From the NCBI GenBank assembly GCA_034509495.1, contig CM067503.1, positions 10,546,994-10,610,993 on the forward strand: a stretch of 64,000 bases of DNA, read 5' to 3'. Position 1 is the first letter of the stretch; each line of letters begins with the position of its first letter. The position numbers were made by a program, and so were the translations under genes. This document shows, one piece after another, positions 39,363 through 52,545 of this stretch. The notes beneath the pieces are model-generated. The model was not told the origin of the DNA and made no database searches. It worked only from the letters and a program-made list of their open reading frames with translations. The DNA is from Acestrorhynchus altus. Taxonomy: Eukaryota; Chordata; Actinopteri; Characiformes; Acestrorhynchidae.

Positions 39363-39989
39363 AAAGTAGGTAGATATAAGTTATCTCTAGTTGTTAAGTA
39401 CAGTTTCATCATAAGTGACTTTAAGTGCATATCATTTTATTCAGCCTGTTGTAATACACTGCCATATTCAACCATGTAAATAACAGCAAGAGCTTTCCAG
39501 GCTGTACCGTGGCATCCACACCGTGGGGTTAGGTTAACACATTGTTACAGTTGGGCCTCCCAGAGAGAAGAATTTACATGAGGGTGTGATTTACACTTTT
39601 TGTATGATTGCTTTTACACCTGCACTTATTAGTCTGGTAAATTTTGACTCTGGTGCATTTTTTAAAGGTAAATGTGTTATTTTGGGAGTTGTGAATACAG
39701 TAATGGCACTTGGACCCTAAGTCTAACTTAAGTCTAACCCTAAGTCTGTTCCCAAAGGAATTCTGGAGTGGTACGATTGTGCATACAGGTGTTGTTTTTC
39801 CTGGCATACTGCCTGTATAATTACTACAACTATAAACACATAACCTTCATACTGTATTTACATTCTTCTGTATCTACATCCCAGACAGTTCTGGCCAAGA
39901 GAAAACATATGGTTCTCATATGCTTTGTTGTCACTTATTTTGGTGATTTTTTTTTTTCCTGTGTGAAAACAAACCAAACCAAGCACTCC

Positions 39990-40310
39990 AATCTCCATCC
40001 ATTTTCTGAACCGCTTATTCCTGAATAGGGTCACGGGTGAGCCGGTGCCCAGCCTGCAACTCTGAGCGCAGGGCAGGAAACTACCTTAGACAGGGTGCTA
40101 GTCCATCATAGGGTGCACACACGCACACTTCCACACACTAAGGGCCACTTTAGAGTCACCAATTGACCTACCATACATGTCTTTGGACTGTAGGGGAAAC
40201 TGGAGTACCCTTAGGAAACCCACGCGAACACGGGGAGAACATGCAAACTCCACACAGAAACTTCCCAGGTCTGCCCACCCGGGGATCGAACCCAGGTCAC
40301 TCCAATCTAT
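39990..40310 (+). repeat. LINE-2-type / SINE tail, near full length
   Basis: Starts atccattttctgaaccgctt and runs through gtctttggactgtagg, gaaacccacgcgaacacggg and catgcaaactccacacagaa to ggggatcgaacccagg. This is a very abundant teleost repeat. Confidence 0.8.
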
Positions 40311-41147
40311 CAATCTTATCTCTTATCTTATTGTCCTTAGACTACAACAAAGCCTCAGGCCTCAATTTTGAAGAAGTGCAGCCCAGTGAGAACTTAATTC
40401 ATTAAAAAGCCTGTGTGACTGTGGGCCAGGCTGAGAGGGAATCTGGAATCATTTAAAGCTGCCGGAGATTTTCTACTCCTTTGCTGCTCTGGCTTAGACA
40501 ATTACATTAACTCAGCACTCTGGACTGCCCAGCTCAATAAATCCCTTAGACAGTCAGTCAGGTAGAGAGAAATCACTCTAGAGCAAAGGTTCATCCAAGT
40601 TCTCCAGTTGACTCATCATAAAGCTGGAGGTGTTTTAGGTTTTTGTTGTGCAGACGTGAAATATCTGAAACACTGTGTAAATTATTCTGTAATCGGGGTA
40701 CATTTCATTTGTATATGGACTGTTTGTAGACACTGATTCCTCTTTGAAAGCTATCATACGAACATGAAGTTTGTCCCTTATATCTGCAGTAACAGCCTTT
40801 TTCCCTTATGGGAATGTCTAGATTTTAGGAATCTATATTGTAATATTATTTATATTCTATTTTTTGATTCTTCTTTAATAACACATTGTACAATACAAAC
40901 TCACAACAATACCCATTGGAATACCATAGCAATAATTTTGCAACCATCTGTGATAACTTAGCAACCACTTAGCAAAAATGTAAACATTCTGATGTTTTTT
41001 TTCAGGAAATTTGATTATTTTTTCCTAGTTGTTATATGTATAATTTATGTTATTAATATATTCTATATTAGCAATAAAAATCAATTTGTGATCATTAACT
41101 CTTGAGAAATAACGAAAATTGCAGTCTTTTTTATAAAGGCAACTAAA

Positions 41148-41230
41148 ATATAATAAATAAATAAATAAATGAAAAATTAAATAAATAGAAATAAATTAAA
41201 TAAAATAAAATAAATAAATAATAAAAAGAG
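41148..41230. repeat. (AAAT)n-like AT-rich repeat
   Basis: Interrupted AAAT/AAATA units. Confidence 0.8.
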
Positions 41231-44200
41231 TTTTTAATCATATCCATCTTATATTATGCATTTGAGGATACAGTTGTATTATTTATATATGTTGTAGGTT
41301 AATATGTTTAGATATTAAGTTAAAATATGTTTTATTGCTTCCAACATATATCTTGCAAAAAATATGCTCCAAAAATGATTAATGTCATGCATTTCAAATA
41401 AACACTGCTCAGCAGAATATTACACAGTCATAAAAAAGGTGAAAACATAAAGATATGAAATAGGTATCTGGAGCATTCTGGACACTGTACAAAACATGAT
41501 CATTAATAGCTTATCTAAAGTATATCTAATACAAATTCTTTAAATTAATGATTCCAATGACATTATTTATTTCAGGTAAATAAATCTAGTTAAATTGTTT
41601 GCTAACACTTTGCCTTTTGGCATTTTTTATTTTTACAATGAATTATACATTTGTGCTTCACAGGGTCTGACATGACCTGATGAGGTATTTCAAATGATAC
41701 CATTTTGCTAGTTATGTTATTTTTAGAGTATTTCATTGCAGTACCTGACTCTTGGCTACTACTGCAATTCATTTAGTCCAGGGTTTGTCTTCATTGCTCA
41801 GACAGAGCAAGTCAGGGTCCTATAAATCTGCATCCGGAATCTGCATCTATAGCACATAGTCGATAACTACTACTGTGATTTAGCTGCAGCCACAAACTGA
41901 TAGTATACAGGCAACTGTGTTTGGTATTTAGGACATCACAATGACTGCAACTGTAGCTGATACGGGCGCTGTCACAGTAAATCCTAGTAGTATAATTTGA
42001 CTTTTTACAGGGAAATTTAGTCAATTTTAGTCAAAAATAGAATAATTATGCACTTATTTATTTGACTTAGTAGGTCAATCAGTTAATTACCAATTGTTTG
42101 CAGCACTGGAAATGACCTTCGTAATAGGACCTGGGAACTTAGAGTACTACTTATGTAGTCACAATTAGTCACAAGCTGCTCTTTATTCCTCTGAATTGCA
42201 ATTAGCAGTTAATGAATGAGTACGTGACTGTGCTGTGTGCTGCAGGCAAGGTTTATCTCTACCTGCAAAACAGCCAGTATTTTGTTACCTGTCTGCTCTG
42301 AGTTAGTGGACAGACAAGCATTTTCTTTTGGAACTGATTTGCTTTAGTATAACCCTCTGCCATGTGTTGTGGGCCAAACTCTGATCCCATGACTTTCATT
42401 AAACAATATCTCATGGTTCAGGCAGTGTATTTATAATCCCTTCATGTAATAATTCTGTGTGATGCAAATTTCAGAGCCTTGAAAATTTGCTGACACCTGA
42501 TACCACTGACCCCGCCAGCATTGGTTCCACATTAAACTACATTTAATGACTGCTTTTTTATTATAAAACATTTCCCATCATTTCTGCAAATGAATTAACA
42601 ATGTGAACTCTCACTTAAGTGGTTGCATCCATCAACATTCATATATCAATTTTCATGCTCTGAAGAGCAAAACACACAAATGGGAATATGTTACATCAAT
42701 TGCATTGTATTGTTTCTCTGGTAAAAAGAAGAATAGACATGTATTGATCCACACCATGCTCTGAATGACGATTTGCCATCTAAAATGTCATTTTCCAATA
42801 AAGGAAGTAGTCTGGTTCATTTATCTGTAGATATGTGGTGGCACACAAACAGCATGTTCCTACACATTGTTGAGTTTCACTTTCACTATTGAGCATGTAG
42901 AGTTAGTTCAACCAGTTGATTTCCATTGCCACTAAAGGCATGTCTGTATTCTGTATTTCTATTCTTTTCAAAATGCAGGAGGAAAAAAAAGTAAAATATT
43001 GTACATAGTAACCTACTATGATGTAGATATACCAGATAAATAAAAAATGAGTTTTTTAACATTCACATAATTTACTACTAATGATGACTCACTGAATAAC
43101 CACACAATACTCTCAAGGGAAACACACACACATACATACTGAAACCTGAAAACTTCATCTCTTTTTACTGATTTGGGTACCTAAAATTCCAGTGAGTAAT
43201 ATTAACAGTAAGCAACTCACACTCGTAATTCACAGTGAAAACCATTATTCAAATATTTATATAATTATTATAAGTCCCCAGTATATTTATGTTACATTTG
43301 TGAAAGCCCAGTGAAACTCAGAAACAACCAAACATGAGCCATTCTTCCTGTGTTTGGTAATGCAGTGGTAGAGCACAACTGAAGGTTGTCTGTCCTTTCT
43401 TTCTCAGACCCCTATGTACTGCTGAGGCCTGTGAAATTACCAGGCTGGATCATGCCTCCTTGGAGATCCCTGTAAACAGGAAAAACTGTGTCATCATATA
43501 ATGTCACAAAATTGCAACACACACACTCTCTCTCTTGTGTTCAAATGAACAGTTTAAAAGTGATATTTTGGTTAATAATCAAACATGCACAGTCTTTCTC
43601 TTTACCCCAACTACAGTCCATCAACCATATCTTTCCTGTTCTTATAGCACTGCAACTTACTTTGCTACTTTGGCAACAAAAAAACAGAGGATGAAACAGG
43701 GGCTCAACACCAGCCAATGACATGACACCCTAAACCATCACAGAGTGCGGAAACTTCACATTAGACTTCAGACACCTCAGATACTGATATTAGGAAGGTG
43801 AAGTCTCAGTGCAGTCCTTGTGAAGCTCTCCCAAGTTCTTGAAATAACTTTTCTTGAAAGTCCTATTAATGCTGTGATCGCCCCTGTTGCTCATGGTACC
43901 ATTGACACATATTTCCCCCTTCCAGTTAAATTTCCATTAATACACATTGATACAGCATTCTGACAAAGACCTTATGTGACTTATCCTCTTTATGGAGGGT
44001 GTCAATGATCATCTACTGGACAACTGTCTGGTCAGCAGCCCACATGATTGTCACTTTATGTGCTAAAGTGAGATGAGATGGTATTTATATTGTTTGAATA
44101 GTAGTTTATTCAAACTCAAATAAAAATAACTAATCATTTGAGGTAATGGAGTTCTGATTTAATGAAAAAATTAAGAAAAAAATAACAGTCTACCATTTTC

Positions 44201-46223
44201 ATTATATTGTTAGTTTTTTCATGATGTTCTATTTTATAAGCTGCACTAGTAAATATAAAATAATATTCATCGTTATCAGTCATCAGATTTTTTAATCTCC
44301 TAAATCATACCAAACACAACACATTCATATTGGTCAGGCCCTGCTGCTTACTTACACAGCAGCACACTTATTTGCATACATTTCCAGACTCATTTGCATA
44401 CCTTGTGTAATTTGCATACCTACATCAGTGCTATCCTTGCCCTGAGGGTTCTCTCTCCTCCTTTAGCCTGTCATTGGCACTCTCCCCTCAGCTCTCCCTG
44501 CAGAATTATCTTTCTCACACTTTCTCCCTCTCTAAGCATTTGCTCCACACTGAGCCACTGAACACCCTCTTTCTAGGAATATGTCTACACAAAACACTGA
44601 CTCCCAGCCACGCACACCAAAGCAAAGCAGTGAGTCCCAGATATGTTAAAGTGTGTTTGAATTGTGTATTCTTCAGTGGTCTTAGACTTTCTGCCCACAA
44701 GGACCATTTTATTCTTGTGGACAGTATGATAGGTACTCTCACACTCAGCAAAAGCCTAACTACAATTAAAATAAAATGTACAAAAGCAATTGAAGTAATA
44801 TGTAAATACTGCCCTATTCTACACAGTCCAAGCGGCAAAAACAGTTTGTTCTGAATTTACTGTTTCTCTGATGTCACCAGCTCATTTACATTTCTCTGTC
44901 TATTCAGTCTACCACGGTTTAGCCTTGTCCAGTCATACCGAAGCTCACTGGAGTCTTTCAGCTCTGAATGAGGCACAAAATAGCTCATTAATCTTGTATC
45001 CCTCTTTAAAACCGAAAGAGCCTATTTAATTCAAATGAAAATGCGAGGTTTGAAAATGGTTGTGGAAAATGAGTTATGACTATTTTTGAAAACTGCATAC
45101 ATTGTGTCACACCTACCAAAGACTACAAAGTCAAAGCCAAAGACTGGAAACCAGAAATGAAGACCTTAGATATAAAATATTACCTCCGGCTCTCCTTCAG
45201 TGACACTCACCCTCACTAATACCAATGCCAAGTTTATGCCTAACCTTAAACACCAGAGGGAGCAGTTTGACTGAAACACAGTTCTGACAGTAGAGAGGGT
45301 CTTATACAGTGCCTTTATAGGTGTCACATAAAGGTATAGGCAGATTCGTCTTTCTAACACAGATTTTCTCTTTTACTCCCCACATGATTGCACTGCAGGT
45401 TGGCAGTACTTCAATTATAGCTCTTGCCAAGAGAGAATACAATGGTGGGTGTGAGCTTTTGGACAGAAATGCAGAGCTATCATGCCACATTATGCTATCT
45501 GGAATCGTCTCAGAGATTACGAAACAATGTCCTTTTAAGAAACACACAGATGTCAACATTTGTTTTCTATTTTCAAGAATGCAGAGAGCCAAAAAGCAGC
45601 CAGGCACCAGCCACAGCCAGTGCAAAGTGGAAAAACTGGGACATAGACAAACCATGTTTTCACTTAAAATAAAATATAAAACATTCTGAAAGTTCTTATG
45701 TTTTTTAAACTGTGTTGCAAAAACAGCCCATTTTGAATTCAATAGTTACGTGATATCATGGAAAAACTATATAACACTCTGTTCTAGAGAAGAGTTAGAA
45801 TTATTCACAGTGGTGGTGAATGGACAGTTCTTTACCGGGTCATCGCATTGAAGTACATGTAAAGTATTTCACAGGAAAAGTCTATAAAAATATATCTTTT
45901 TACACTTGTGTGTATGTTTCTCCGCAATAAACCAACTGAAACTCCAAACTCCAAACTGCTCTGAATATATTGGTTAACATTTGTCTGAATGTATTTGTTG
46001 AAAACCACTGCATTATGTAGAAATTCAAATTTTCTGCCACTGAAGGAGCTGTTAATATGATTTACATGTTAATATATTAAACATGCAGGTCATGCAGTAA
46101 TTTGTACGAAAATCAATAAAGCCATGTTCTAGGGGTTAATATGTAGTGCCTCATTTGCATCAAGCAAAGAAAAATCTGAAAAAATGAAAATCAAAAGCTC
46201 TAAAGCAATATGTTTTATTGTGT

Positions 46224-46319
46224 CTACTGAATTTTTTCCTTCCTTTCCTTCTCATTAGGAACTTTAGGTCTATTTTTGAGACTGTAGAAATTGGCCACTT
46301 GTATCATACCATTCTGTGT
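46224..46319 (-). CDS. ropn1l: ropn1l candidate terminal exon
   Basis: After the acceptor gtgtaag, 31 codons beginning TQNGMIQVANFYSLKNR and ending in TAG (46224-46226), with AATAAA on the same strand at 46214-46219. The piece resembles the ROPN1L/ROPN1 C-terminus (NGMI..SDFF, DGIITVNDF). The polypyrimidine tract is poor and the phase agrees only with the weaker upstream donor, so the exon is probable, not certain. Confidence 0.55.
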   Translation of the reverse strand, partial: TQNGMIQVANFYSLKNRPKVPNEKERKEKIQ

Positions 46320-49300
46320 CTTACACCCAATTAGCCTTTCCAACTTTTCTAAAGTACACAAAATTGAAGGAAATAATGCCTTATGAATGAAAGTGTGCTC
46401 TCTTACGCAGAAAATTAGCATTCTCCACAGGTTCTGAGGGCTCTGGAACAGCACATTAATCACCCTGTCAGAAGACTGGAATAATGACAGGGTGTGGGTA
46501 AGTATCTAGCTTAGATCTAAGATGTAAGTGAACTTAATAGTTTCAAATTGCGCTGACACATTTGCAGGGGTGGGGTGGGGGAAGTGAATATGACAAATGA
46601 TTAAGTTCTTAGGATTACAAAGACATTAAGATATTCATCCATCTCAAGAAAATGTCTCACTGACCTAGGTTTAATTTGCATACTTGGAGAAAACTTCAGG
46701 ATGTTTGTAGTTTTTATGGTAGACTGGGAGCAGAAACACCATTATCTTTGGTTTGTTTCTTTGGAGAGCATTTTGTCGCGTTCTTTTTCAAAGCTTGGCC
46801 TATAAGTCTGTGTACAAATAAAGCAAAGTGAGTATTTTTTGCCTTTTTTTTCTTGATTAACGTAATCATGACATATTTTAATAGTATTGAGGCACCAAAT
46901 CAGGACATATTTATACATAAAATAGTTTTTATCTACAGTTTTTAGCCTTATACAGTGACCTTACAGAGTGTTCACACTGGGAAACAATATGTGAACTAGG
47001 GTGGGGAAAAGTACAGCAGAATTAAAATAAGAAGTAGAGCCATCCAGGGGGTAGTTGCCCCAGGCCCTGTACTTCAAGTGAACCATTGGCAATAAATAAC
47101 AGAATTCTGGTAGGTAAGTTAGTAATTTAGTATTTAAATAGTTTTTAAGGGACATTTTAAGATAAAGATGGAGGCAAACTGTCAAGAAATGGTCAGACTT
47201 ACTACCAAGTTTTGCTCTACCTCATTTAAGATAGTAGCTCCACCACTGGAAGTGTGAGCACTTTAACAAACTCAACAACAACAACAAATTAAATAAAAAG
47301 TGAAGTTAAAAGTTAAAAAACTGACTACTGAAAATGACTTCCAAAATGTATAAAGTTAATGAATTCATTTACAAAGGAAATGACCATCATACAAAAACTT
47401 GAGCACTCCAACAGATATCAATAATTGTTAGGAAAATAACAGGTGATGTATATTTTAAACCTTGTCCTAACAATCACCAGCCATTGCACTAAGAAAATGT
47501 ATTTGCACTATGAAAATAACTGTAAAATCGTCCACATTAGAAGGCTAGAAGACGATACCGAAGCATGTTAATGCTTCAACAGTTCATAGTGTAATTAAGA
47601 AATGGCAGGTAACAGAGAACAATGATTAAAGGGCAGCTAGAAAGGCAAATCAAAACCTCCATTGACTGGACAAAAACCTTCTTGAAGACTCTGGAGTGGT
47701 GCACTATTCTACAGTGCAGCACAACTATGACCTTTATGAAAGAGTCATCAGAAAAAAATATTTCCAGTGTCTAAAGCCTTAAAGCCTGGTGCATTTTGGG
47801 AATAAGTGTTTTGGGTTGATTAATTAAAAATAGAACTTTCTGGCACAAGTGAATAAAGGTATGCTGAGAGGAAAAAAGGGGTCCAGAATTTTAAGACAAG
47901 AACACCTCAACTGTTTTTAATTGTGGAAGACTGGAGTTTGATTCCCAATCTGGGTAAATATGCTAGACTACAAACACGGGCCCACCTCTGTATTGTAGTT
48001 GCTGTTGAGAAGAGTGTTGTGCCATAAACATGATCAGTTGTCTCCTAAAGTTTGCTACATCCCTCCCTGTCACCCACGTAAACATAATAGAAAATCTGTA
48101 GATAGTCCTGACAGGAGCAGTGCAGCAAGACGGCGTGCAAGTGTTTAAGTCCCTCAGTGTCACAGAAATTTCCAGCAAAAAGCATCCTGTGAGTAACATC
48201 ATTCACCACTGATGAAGGACTAGAGGTTGACCAACAACAACTGTGCAAAAACAGATGGGCTTCTCTCACTGACTTTACAAGGAGGGAAATCAGGAGTATC
48301 TCAAAGAACAGACAGTGACTGCACACAGTTTTTAAGCATTCCAGCAGAACTTCTGTGTCTCATCCACTCATACAAGCGCAACATACACTAATACACCACC
48401 ATATTACATTCATCATGGATGAAAGGAAGATGACAAAGTATGCAAATTTATGGAAATTGGAGCTCATAAGGAGGTGGTCATAATGCTATGGTTTATTGTA
48501 GTATGAGTACAGTACGACAGAACCATTCTTACTCACACAGACTCTTGTAGACTGAGCAGGAAACTGTCTATCTGATCTTGAGGAATGTCCCCGTCCAGGT
48601 GGGCCAGGTATGTGTACATAGTCACAAACGTGCTGAAAGGGATCCGAGCTGCCCCACCTTCAGGGTCCTCCGTCAGGATTTCACATGCATGTTTCAGAGC
48701 ACTGATGATGGTCTGAAGGCACAATGGTGAAAATGAGAATTTTTATTTTGAGTTATGCTTTTCAGATTCCCATACAATTCTGGTGATATTAAACTGGCTT
48801 CTAATTCAACAAATCGAATTCTTTGTCATTCATAGGTGTCATTCAAACAGATTTGTGTTCTACTGGGTACATAATAATACTATTTATTCATTATATCAAT
48901 CTGAATTACTTTAGGCATGACTTTCTTTCATGTGATTTATTGTACAACACTGCCACCATGAGGCACTTGTAGGGGTTACAAGGTGCACCGGATACAGATG
49001 AATTTTCATTTGAGGCATTTGTCTGAAGCTCTCCTGGTCCAGGGATTAAATCTGCCACAGGGAGGCTGGTATTGTTACTTACTATTCCAAGCCAACCACT
49101 GTACAGCCAGTATGGTTATTGTAAATCTGAAATCACAACTGACCTTCTTAGCTCGTGTCCTTGGTTATATTACAATACATCAATTATAACAATTCATTAT
49201 ATAATAGTATTTAAAAAAACTAAATTATTGTTGTATCATAATCGTCTTTTAAAATTCATTATTTAAAATCTGCAAAAACTTGTCAATACAGGAGTTACGA

Positions 49301-50336
49301 TTCAATATGCTGAAATATATTGCAATACTGTTGGCAAGGTGATCTTGATTTTTTTAATCATGTTTAAAGAAAACTGTCTAAACACACTGTCATCTGCATA
49401 AAATCTGAATAAAAGGAAAGATGAATGCAGTCAGAAAAGTAGAATCTGAAGACTGGCTGCAACACTACAATCTAGCAGTCGGGATTTAAACTTACCAATC
49501 TCTGTGTGCAAACTATTATTTAAACATCAATCCTGTGTTTTTGAGAATCAACACAATATTACAAAATCTACTAACCTTGATATTTCAATATTTCAATATT
49601 ATCATACACAACCACTTTAAATAGTCTGGGCAAGAAAACCTTAAAAGATTTAAATGTATTGTTTAGTTGCCACTCACCCCACCCAAAGCACTGCAACCCA
49701 GAGCAAAGAACTGCAACCAGTCCAGCTGTGCTTCAAAGTTTCCAAGGTCAAGAAGTGCATTGAACTGTTCAACTGGCAAGCACAAGCCTTTCCACTTCTG
49801 CAGCAACTCATCTTTCATAACAGTTTCTTTAGGTGAAAGCTACAATTAAAAAACAGCATCCAGAATATTTTGAGTTATATTCACTCATTTGTTGTATAAC
49901 CATAATTATTTAGTACTACTAAAAGAGCTATTTCACAAACCTGCTTGTGAAGGACTTTGAGCAGCCCTGGAGTAAGGCCAGTGTCTGTCTTTTGTGTTGC
50001 CACTGGCATTTCTAGCCTGTCCTTAACTGGAAGAGTTTCACCTTTTGACAGTGCTGAAAAGTAGCTGAAGAGGTAACAATGGATTTTACAAGACAAACAT
50101 CAATAACTGTCCATTCGATTCCAACCATAAGTCTTATAGTCTTGTTTTCTAGTCTTCTGTGTGAATGTCAGTGAGAAATGCAAGTGACGTGTAATGTGTT
50201 CTACCTAGTTATGAGCTGCTTAATGGGCAAACAAACAAATATACTGTTATATTACAATAGTTATTAAAGTTGTTAGAATTGTTATTTAAAATCACTATAT
50301 CATTATGTACTGTAGGTCAGTAATATTAGAAGCAGA

Positions 50337-50426
<90 letters not shown>

Positions 50427-50628
50427 TATTCTGCGTATATGACAGGCAAGTATTTGTTGTTATAATATGGGTTGAGAGCAAAGTGTACCCAACTTACGCG
50501 ACAGCCCACTGCAGCAAATCCTGCGGCTGTGTTCTAATAGCAGCTTTAGTGAACTGTTTCAGGATATCAGGAAGCTCTGGGGGAATGTTGATCTGCTGGG
50601 AGCAGTACATCGTTTCTGGAAGAGGCAT
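46224..50628 (-). CDS. ropn1l: ropn1l, ropporin-1-like protein (RIIa-domain flagellar protein)
   Basis: Coding exons 50628-50498, 50064-49941, 49839-49678 and 48712-48537 join in frame; a fifth at 46319-46224 is probable. The start gives MPLPETMYCSQQI, then IPPELPDILKQFTKAAIRTQ, the RIIa/DPY30-like dimerisation-docking fold (residues about 15-52) that binds A-kinase anchoring proteins. Downstream motifs TATQKTDTGLT-like, LLKVLHKQ, WLQFFALGCSALGG and ALKHACEILTEDPEGG match human ROPN1L (230 aa). The frame-preserving model gives 228 aa. ROPN1L works in the sperm flagellum and motile-cilium radial spokes and associates with AKAP proteins. The first four exons are secure; only the last junction is uncertain. 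Confidence 0.93.
46320..48536. other. ropn1l: ropn1l last intron (if the terminal exon is right)
   Basis: Contains a MITE-like repeat at about 48060-48490 in the opposite orientation to the copy at 17090-17350. No better candidate for the ropn1l last exon was seen. Confidence 0.45.
48060..48490 (-). repeat. Non-autonomous repeat family D, second copy
   Basis: Reverse complement matches 17090-17350 over most of its length (ttggtcaacctctagtcctt, gctggaaatttctg). It sits in the last ropn1l intron. Confidence 0.55.
48537..48712 (-). CDS. ropn1l: ropn1l coding exon 4
   Basis: From acceptor gccttcag, encoding TIISALKHACEILTEDPEGG and ARIPFSTFVTMYTYLAHLDG. The strongest donor is GT/GTGAGT (exon end 48537); an alternative two bases earlier (TCT/GTGTGA, exon end 48539) would keep the frame into the candidate last exon. 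Confidence 0.88.
48713..49677. other. ropn1l: ropn1l intron
   Basis: AT-rich intron between coding exons 3 and 4, without notable repeats. Confidence 0.6.
49678..49839 (-). CDS. ropn1l: ropn1l coding exon 3
   Basis: 54 codons, phase 0 at both ends, acceptor ttaattgtag and donor GTGAGT. It encodes LLQKWKGLCLPVEQFNALL and WLQFFALGCSALGG. The segment is well conserved between ROPN1 and ROPN1L. Confidence 0.93.
49941..50064 (-). CDS. ropn1l: ropn1l coding exon 2
   Basis: 124 bp from acceptor cctcttcag to a GTTTGT donor. It encodes YFSALSKGETLPVKDRLEM and then QKTDTGLTPGLLKVLHKQ, closely matching human ROPN1L. Confidence 0.94.
50335..50421. repeat. (AT)n-(AC)n-(AT)n compound microsatellite
   Basis: AT, then AC, then AT units, in the intron between the first two ropn1l coding exons. 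Confidence 0.93.
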
Positions 50629-50630
50629 GT
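50498..50630 (-). CDS. ropn1l: ropn1l coding exon 1 (internal exon; ATG at 50628)
   Basis: A strong acceptor (ttttactttttcactag) lies only two bases before the ATG, so transcription must begin in an upstream non-coding exon. The exon ends GTC GC before GTAAGT (phase 2). It encodes the RIIa helices. Confidence 0.93.
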
Positions 50631-51119
50631 CTAGTGAAAAAGTAAAACATTAGAGATATAGAGGGAAAAAAGTTACAATCAAGATAAATACATTATAACT
50701 ACAGTTATTTACAATAAAAGCTAATTTTATTATTTAATAGAGTTAATCTAACTCTGATCTGACTCTACCATCATTTCTTTGTCTGTGAGCAGCAATTTAC
50801 TTTGGAGGAGTAAGAAAGATATAACATATCATTTAACATAACATATTATCATATATTTAACAAAGTTAAAAAGAAGTCAAATGAAGCCTGTTTCATATTT
50901 AATGATCCGTCTTCCTGCAGCCTACACTGAGTACTTAATGCAAAGGCTTAGACAGACTGCTTGTCAAGTCAAATTCACACCCAAAATCTATAATATTAAC
51001 ATCTCCTCCTTCTTTCCAAACTCACTCTCCATTCTTTCAGCTCCACTTACCCTCTAGGAGCACTTTGTACTTCTATAATGACAGTCTGTCTGTTTACATA
51101 CTTTTTTAGCCTCCTTTCA

Positions 51120-51415
51120 CTCTATTATACAATGGCTAGGACCACCACAGAACAGGTATTATTTGGATTGTTGGTCTTTTTCAGCACACCACCACCTTGT
51201 CAGTGTCAATGCAATGCTAAGAATGACCCACCATCCAAATGATACAAGATGTATCTTCTAGATAGATCTATCTTACTTTACAAGATGAGTTGTAAGGTGC
51301 CGTAGTGCTGAGGTAGCAGCAGAACTTAGCAGCAACCCATCAAAATGACACTGAGCGTAGTCAATATATGTGGGGCTGTGTTCAATCAAGTGTTTCTTTA
51401 TGCCAACTGTCAGGT
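51120..51415 (-). repeat. Probable fragment of repeat family D
   Basis: Contains ctaggaccaccacagaac and cagcacaccaccacct, related to the 17280-17320 segment, and caatgctaagaatgaccc. It is diverged and its ends are unclear. Confidence 0.4.
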
Positions 51416-51689
51416 TCCTTCAACAGTAGTTGGTTTGGACGGATGGTCATACATACATCCTGATCCTTAATATCTGGCTATGGTCTCAAAGCAGTCCCGG
51501 AGCCTGCACACAGCTCCTTCAGGCCACATGGAGATGAACCTTGTTACAGCAGCACTGCTCTTTGACACTGAGCAGTATGCAAGAGCTAGCTGGATGGAAA
51601 TATGCTCTGGGGTGCTGAGGTGGTGAAGGGGGACTGCTCTTATGCAGTCTGAGGGTTCCAAGGCAAAAACTACTGCTGACCAACAAGAA

Positions 51690-51795
51690 CACAAAGGCCC
51701 TTCTCAAAAAAACATCTTAATGATCCTCAAGACTTTTTGGAAAATATTCTGTGGACTGACAAGAGAAAAACTGAACTTTTTGGAAGGTGGGTGTC
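51690..51795 (+). mobile_element. Tc1-like transposase fragment
   Basis: The frame DFLENILWTDKRKTELFGRW resembles the Tc1 segment around the first catalytic Asp (ILWSDETKIELFG). It breaks off abruptly into a LINE-like sequence at about 51797. Confidence 0.65.
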
Positions 51796-51796
51796 C

Positions 51797-51995
51797 CATT
51801 ATATCTGACCCCGGAGGGGCTTGGAGTAAAACCACTGCTCCTCAATGTCGACAGGAGACAGTTGAGGTGGTTAGGGCATCTGGTTCAGATGCCTCAATGG
51901 ACGCCTCCCTTGTGACGTGTTCTGTGCATGTCTGACGAGGCCCAGGGAAGATCAAGGACACATTGGAAAGCCCTCCACATGGCATTATACCCACC
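51797..51995 (+). mobile_element. LINE 3'-end fragment
   Basis: The frame includes DRRQLRWLGHLVQMPQW, which matches the C-terminal phrase QLRWFGHL.RMP common in fish non-LTR retrotransposon ORF2 proteins. It is short, 5' truncated and broken by a stop. The clade is not assigned. Confidence 0.65.
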
Positions 51996-52409
51996 CACTC
52001 CACGGCTCCTTCAGAACTAGCAGACTGAGAGACAGTTCCATCCAGCAGGCTCTTCAAACTGTTCCACTTCCACAAACATGCGTTGTGAAGATGAGACTTT
52101 GATAGATCCCTGTTCTTTAAATAAAAGCCGGATCCACTCAAACCGGATTGTCTCACATTGACTCTATTCTCATCACCAAATGAGCTACAATCCTAAAGTT
52201 TCACACTTAATATCGGATCCATTTTCTCAGTAAATAAACAATCAGGTGCATTCTTTTTGTCTCATTTGTTTGATTTGGGTCTCCTTCTACTTTTAGTTTT
52301 GAGTTTTTAGGTCAGATTTTATGCAGAAATACAGAAACGTTTCATGTTTCTAAGGTTCGCTGACTTTCTATAATCACTGATAAGACCTAGAGACGTTTGT
52401 TTTTGATAA

Positions 52410-52545
52410 CTTCTTTCAGCTGCTCCCTTTAATGGTCGCCACAGCGGATCATCATATTTATGATCCGCATTACAGTTTTGGCACAAGTTTTATGCCAGAT
52501 GCCCTTCCTGACGGAACCCTCACCATTGGGACCGGAACCATCGTT
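52410..52545. repeat. Interspersed fish repeat (gtcgccacagcggatcat type)
   Basis: Carries phrases I know from many fish genomes: tggtcgccacagcggatcat, then atgccagatgcccttcctgacg and gggaccgg. Its class is uncertain. Confidence 0.6.

Larger units (their letters stand above)
36593..46213. other. Intergenic region between ankrd33b and ropn1l
   Basis: Contains the ankrd33b promoter and 5' UTR near its left edge (GC-rich to about 36650; TCC trinucleotide run 36961-36990), an ACCAGCTTGACC-type repeat (37400-37680), an L2-type repeat tail (39990-40310), a (TAAGC)n run at 39341-39362 and an AT-rich (AAAT)n patch at 41148-41230. The rest is AT-rich with no supported gene. Confidence 0.5.

Noticed and set aside
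45302..45742. Overlapping frames of 146 and 122 codons on opposite strands
   Set aside because: No recognisable domain, no splice context and no codon bias; probably chance or repeat-derived in intergenic DNA.
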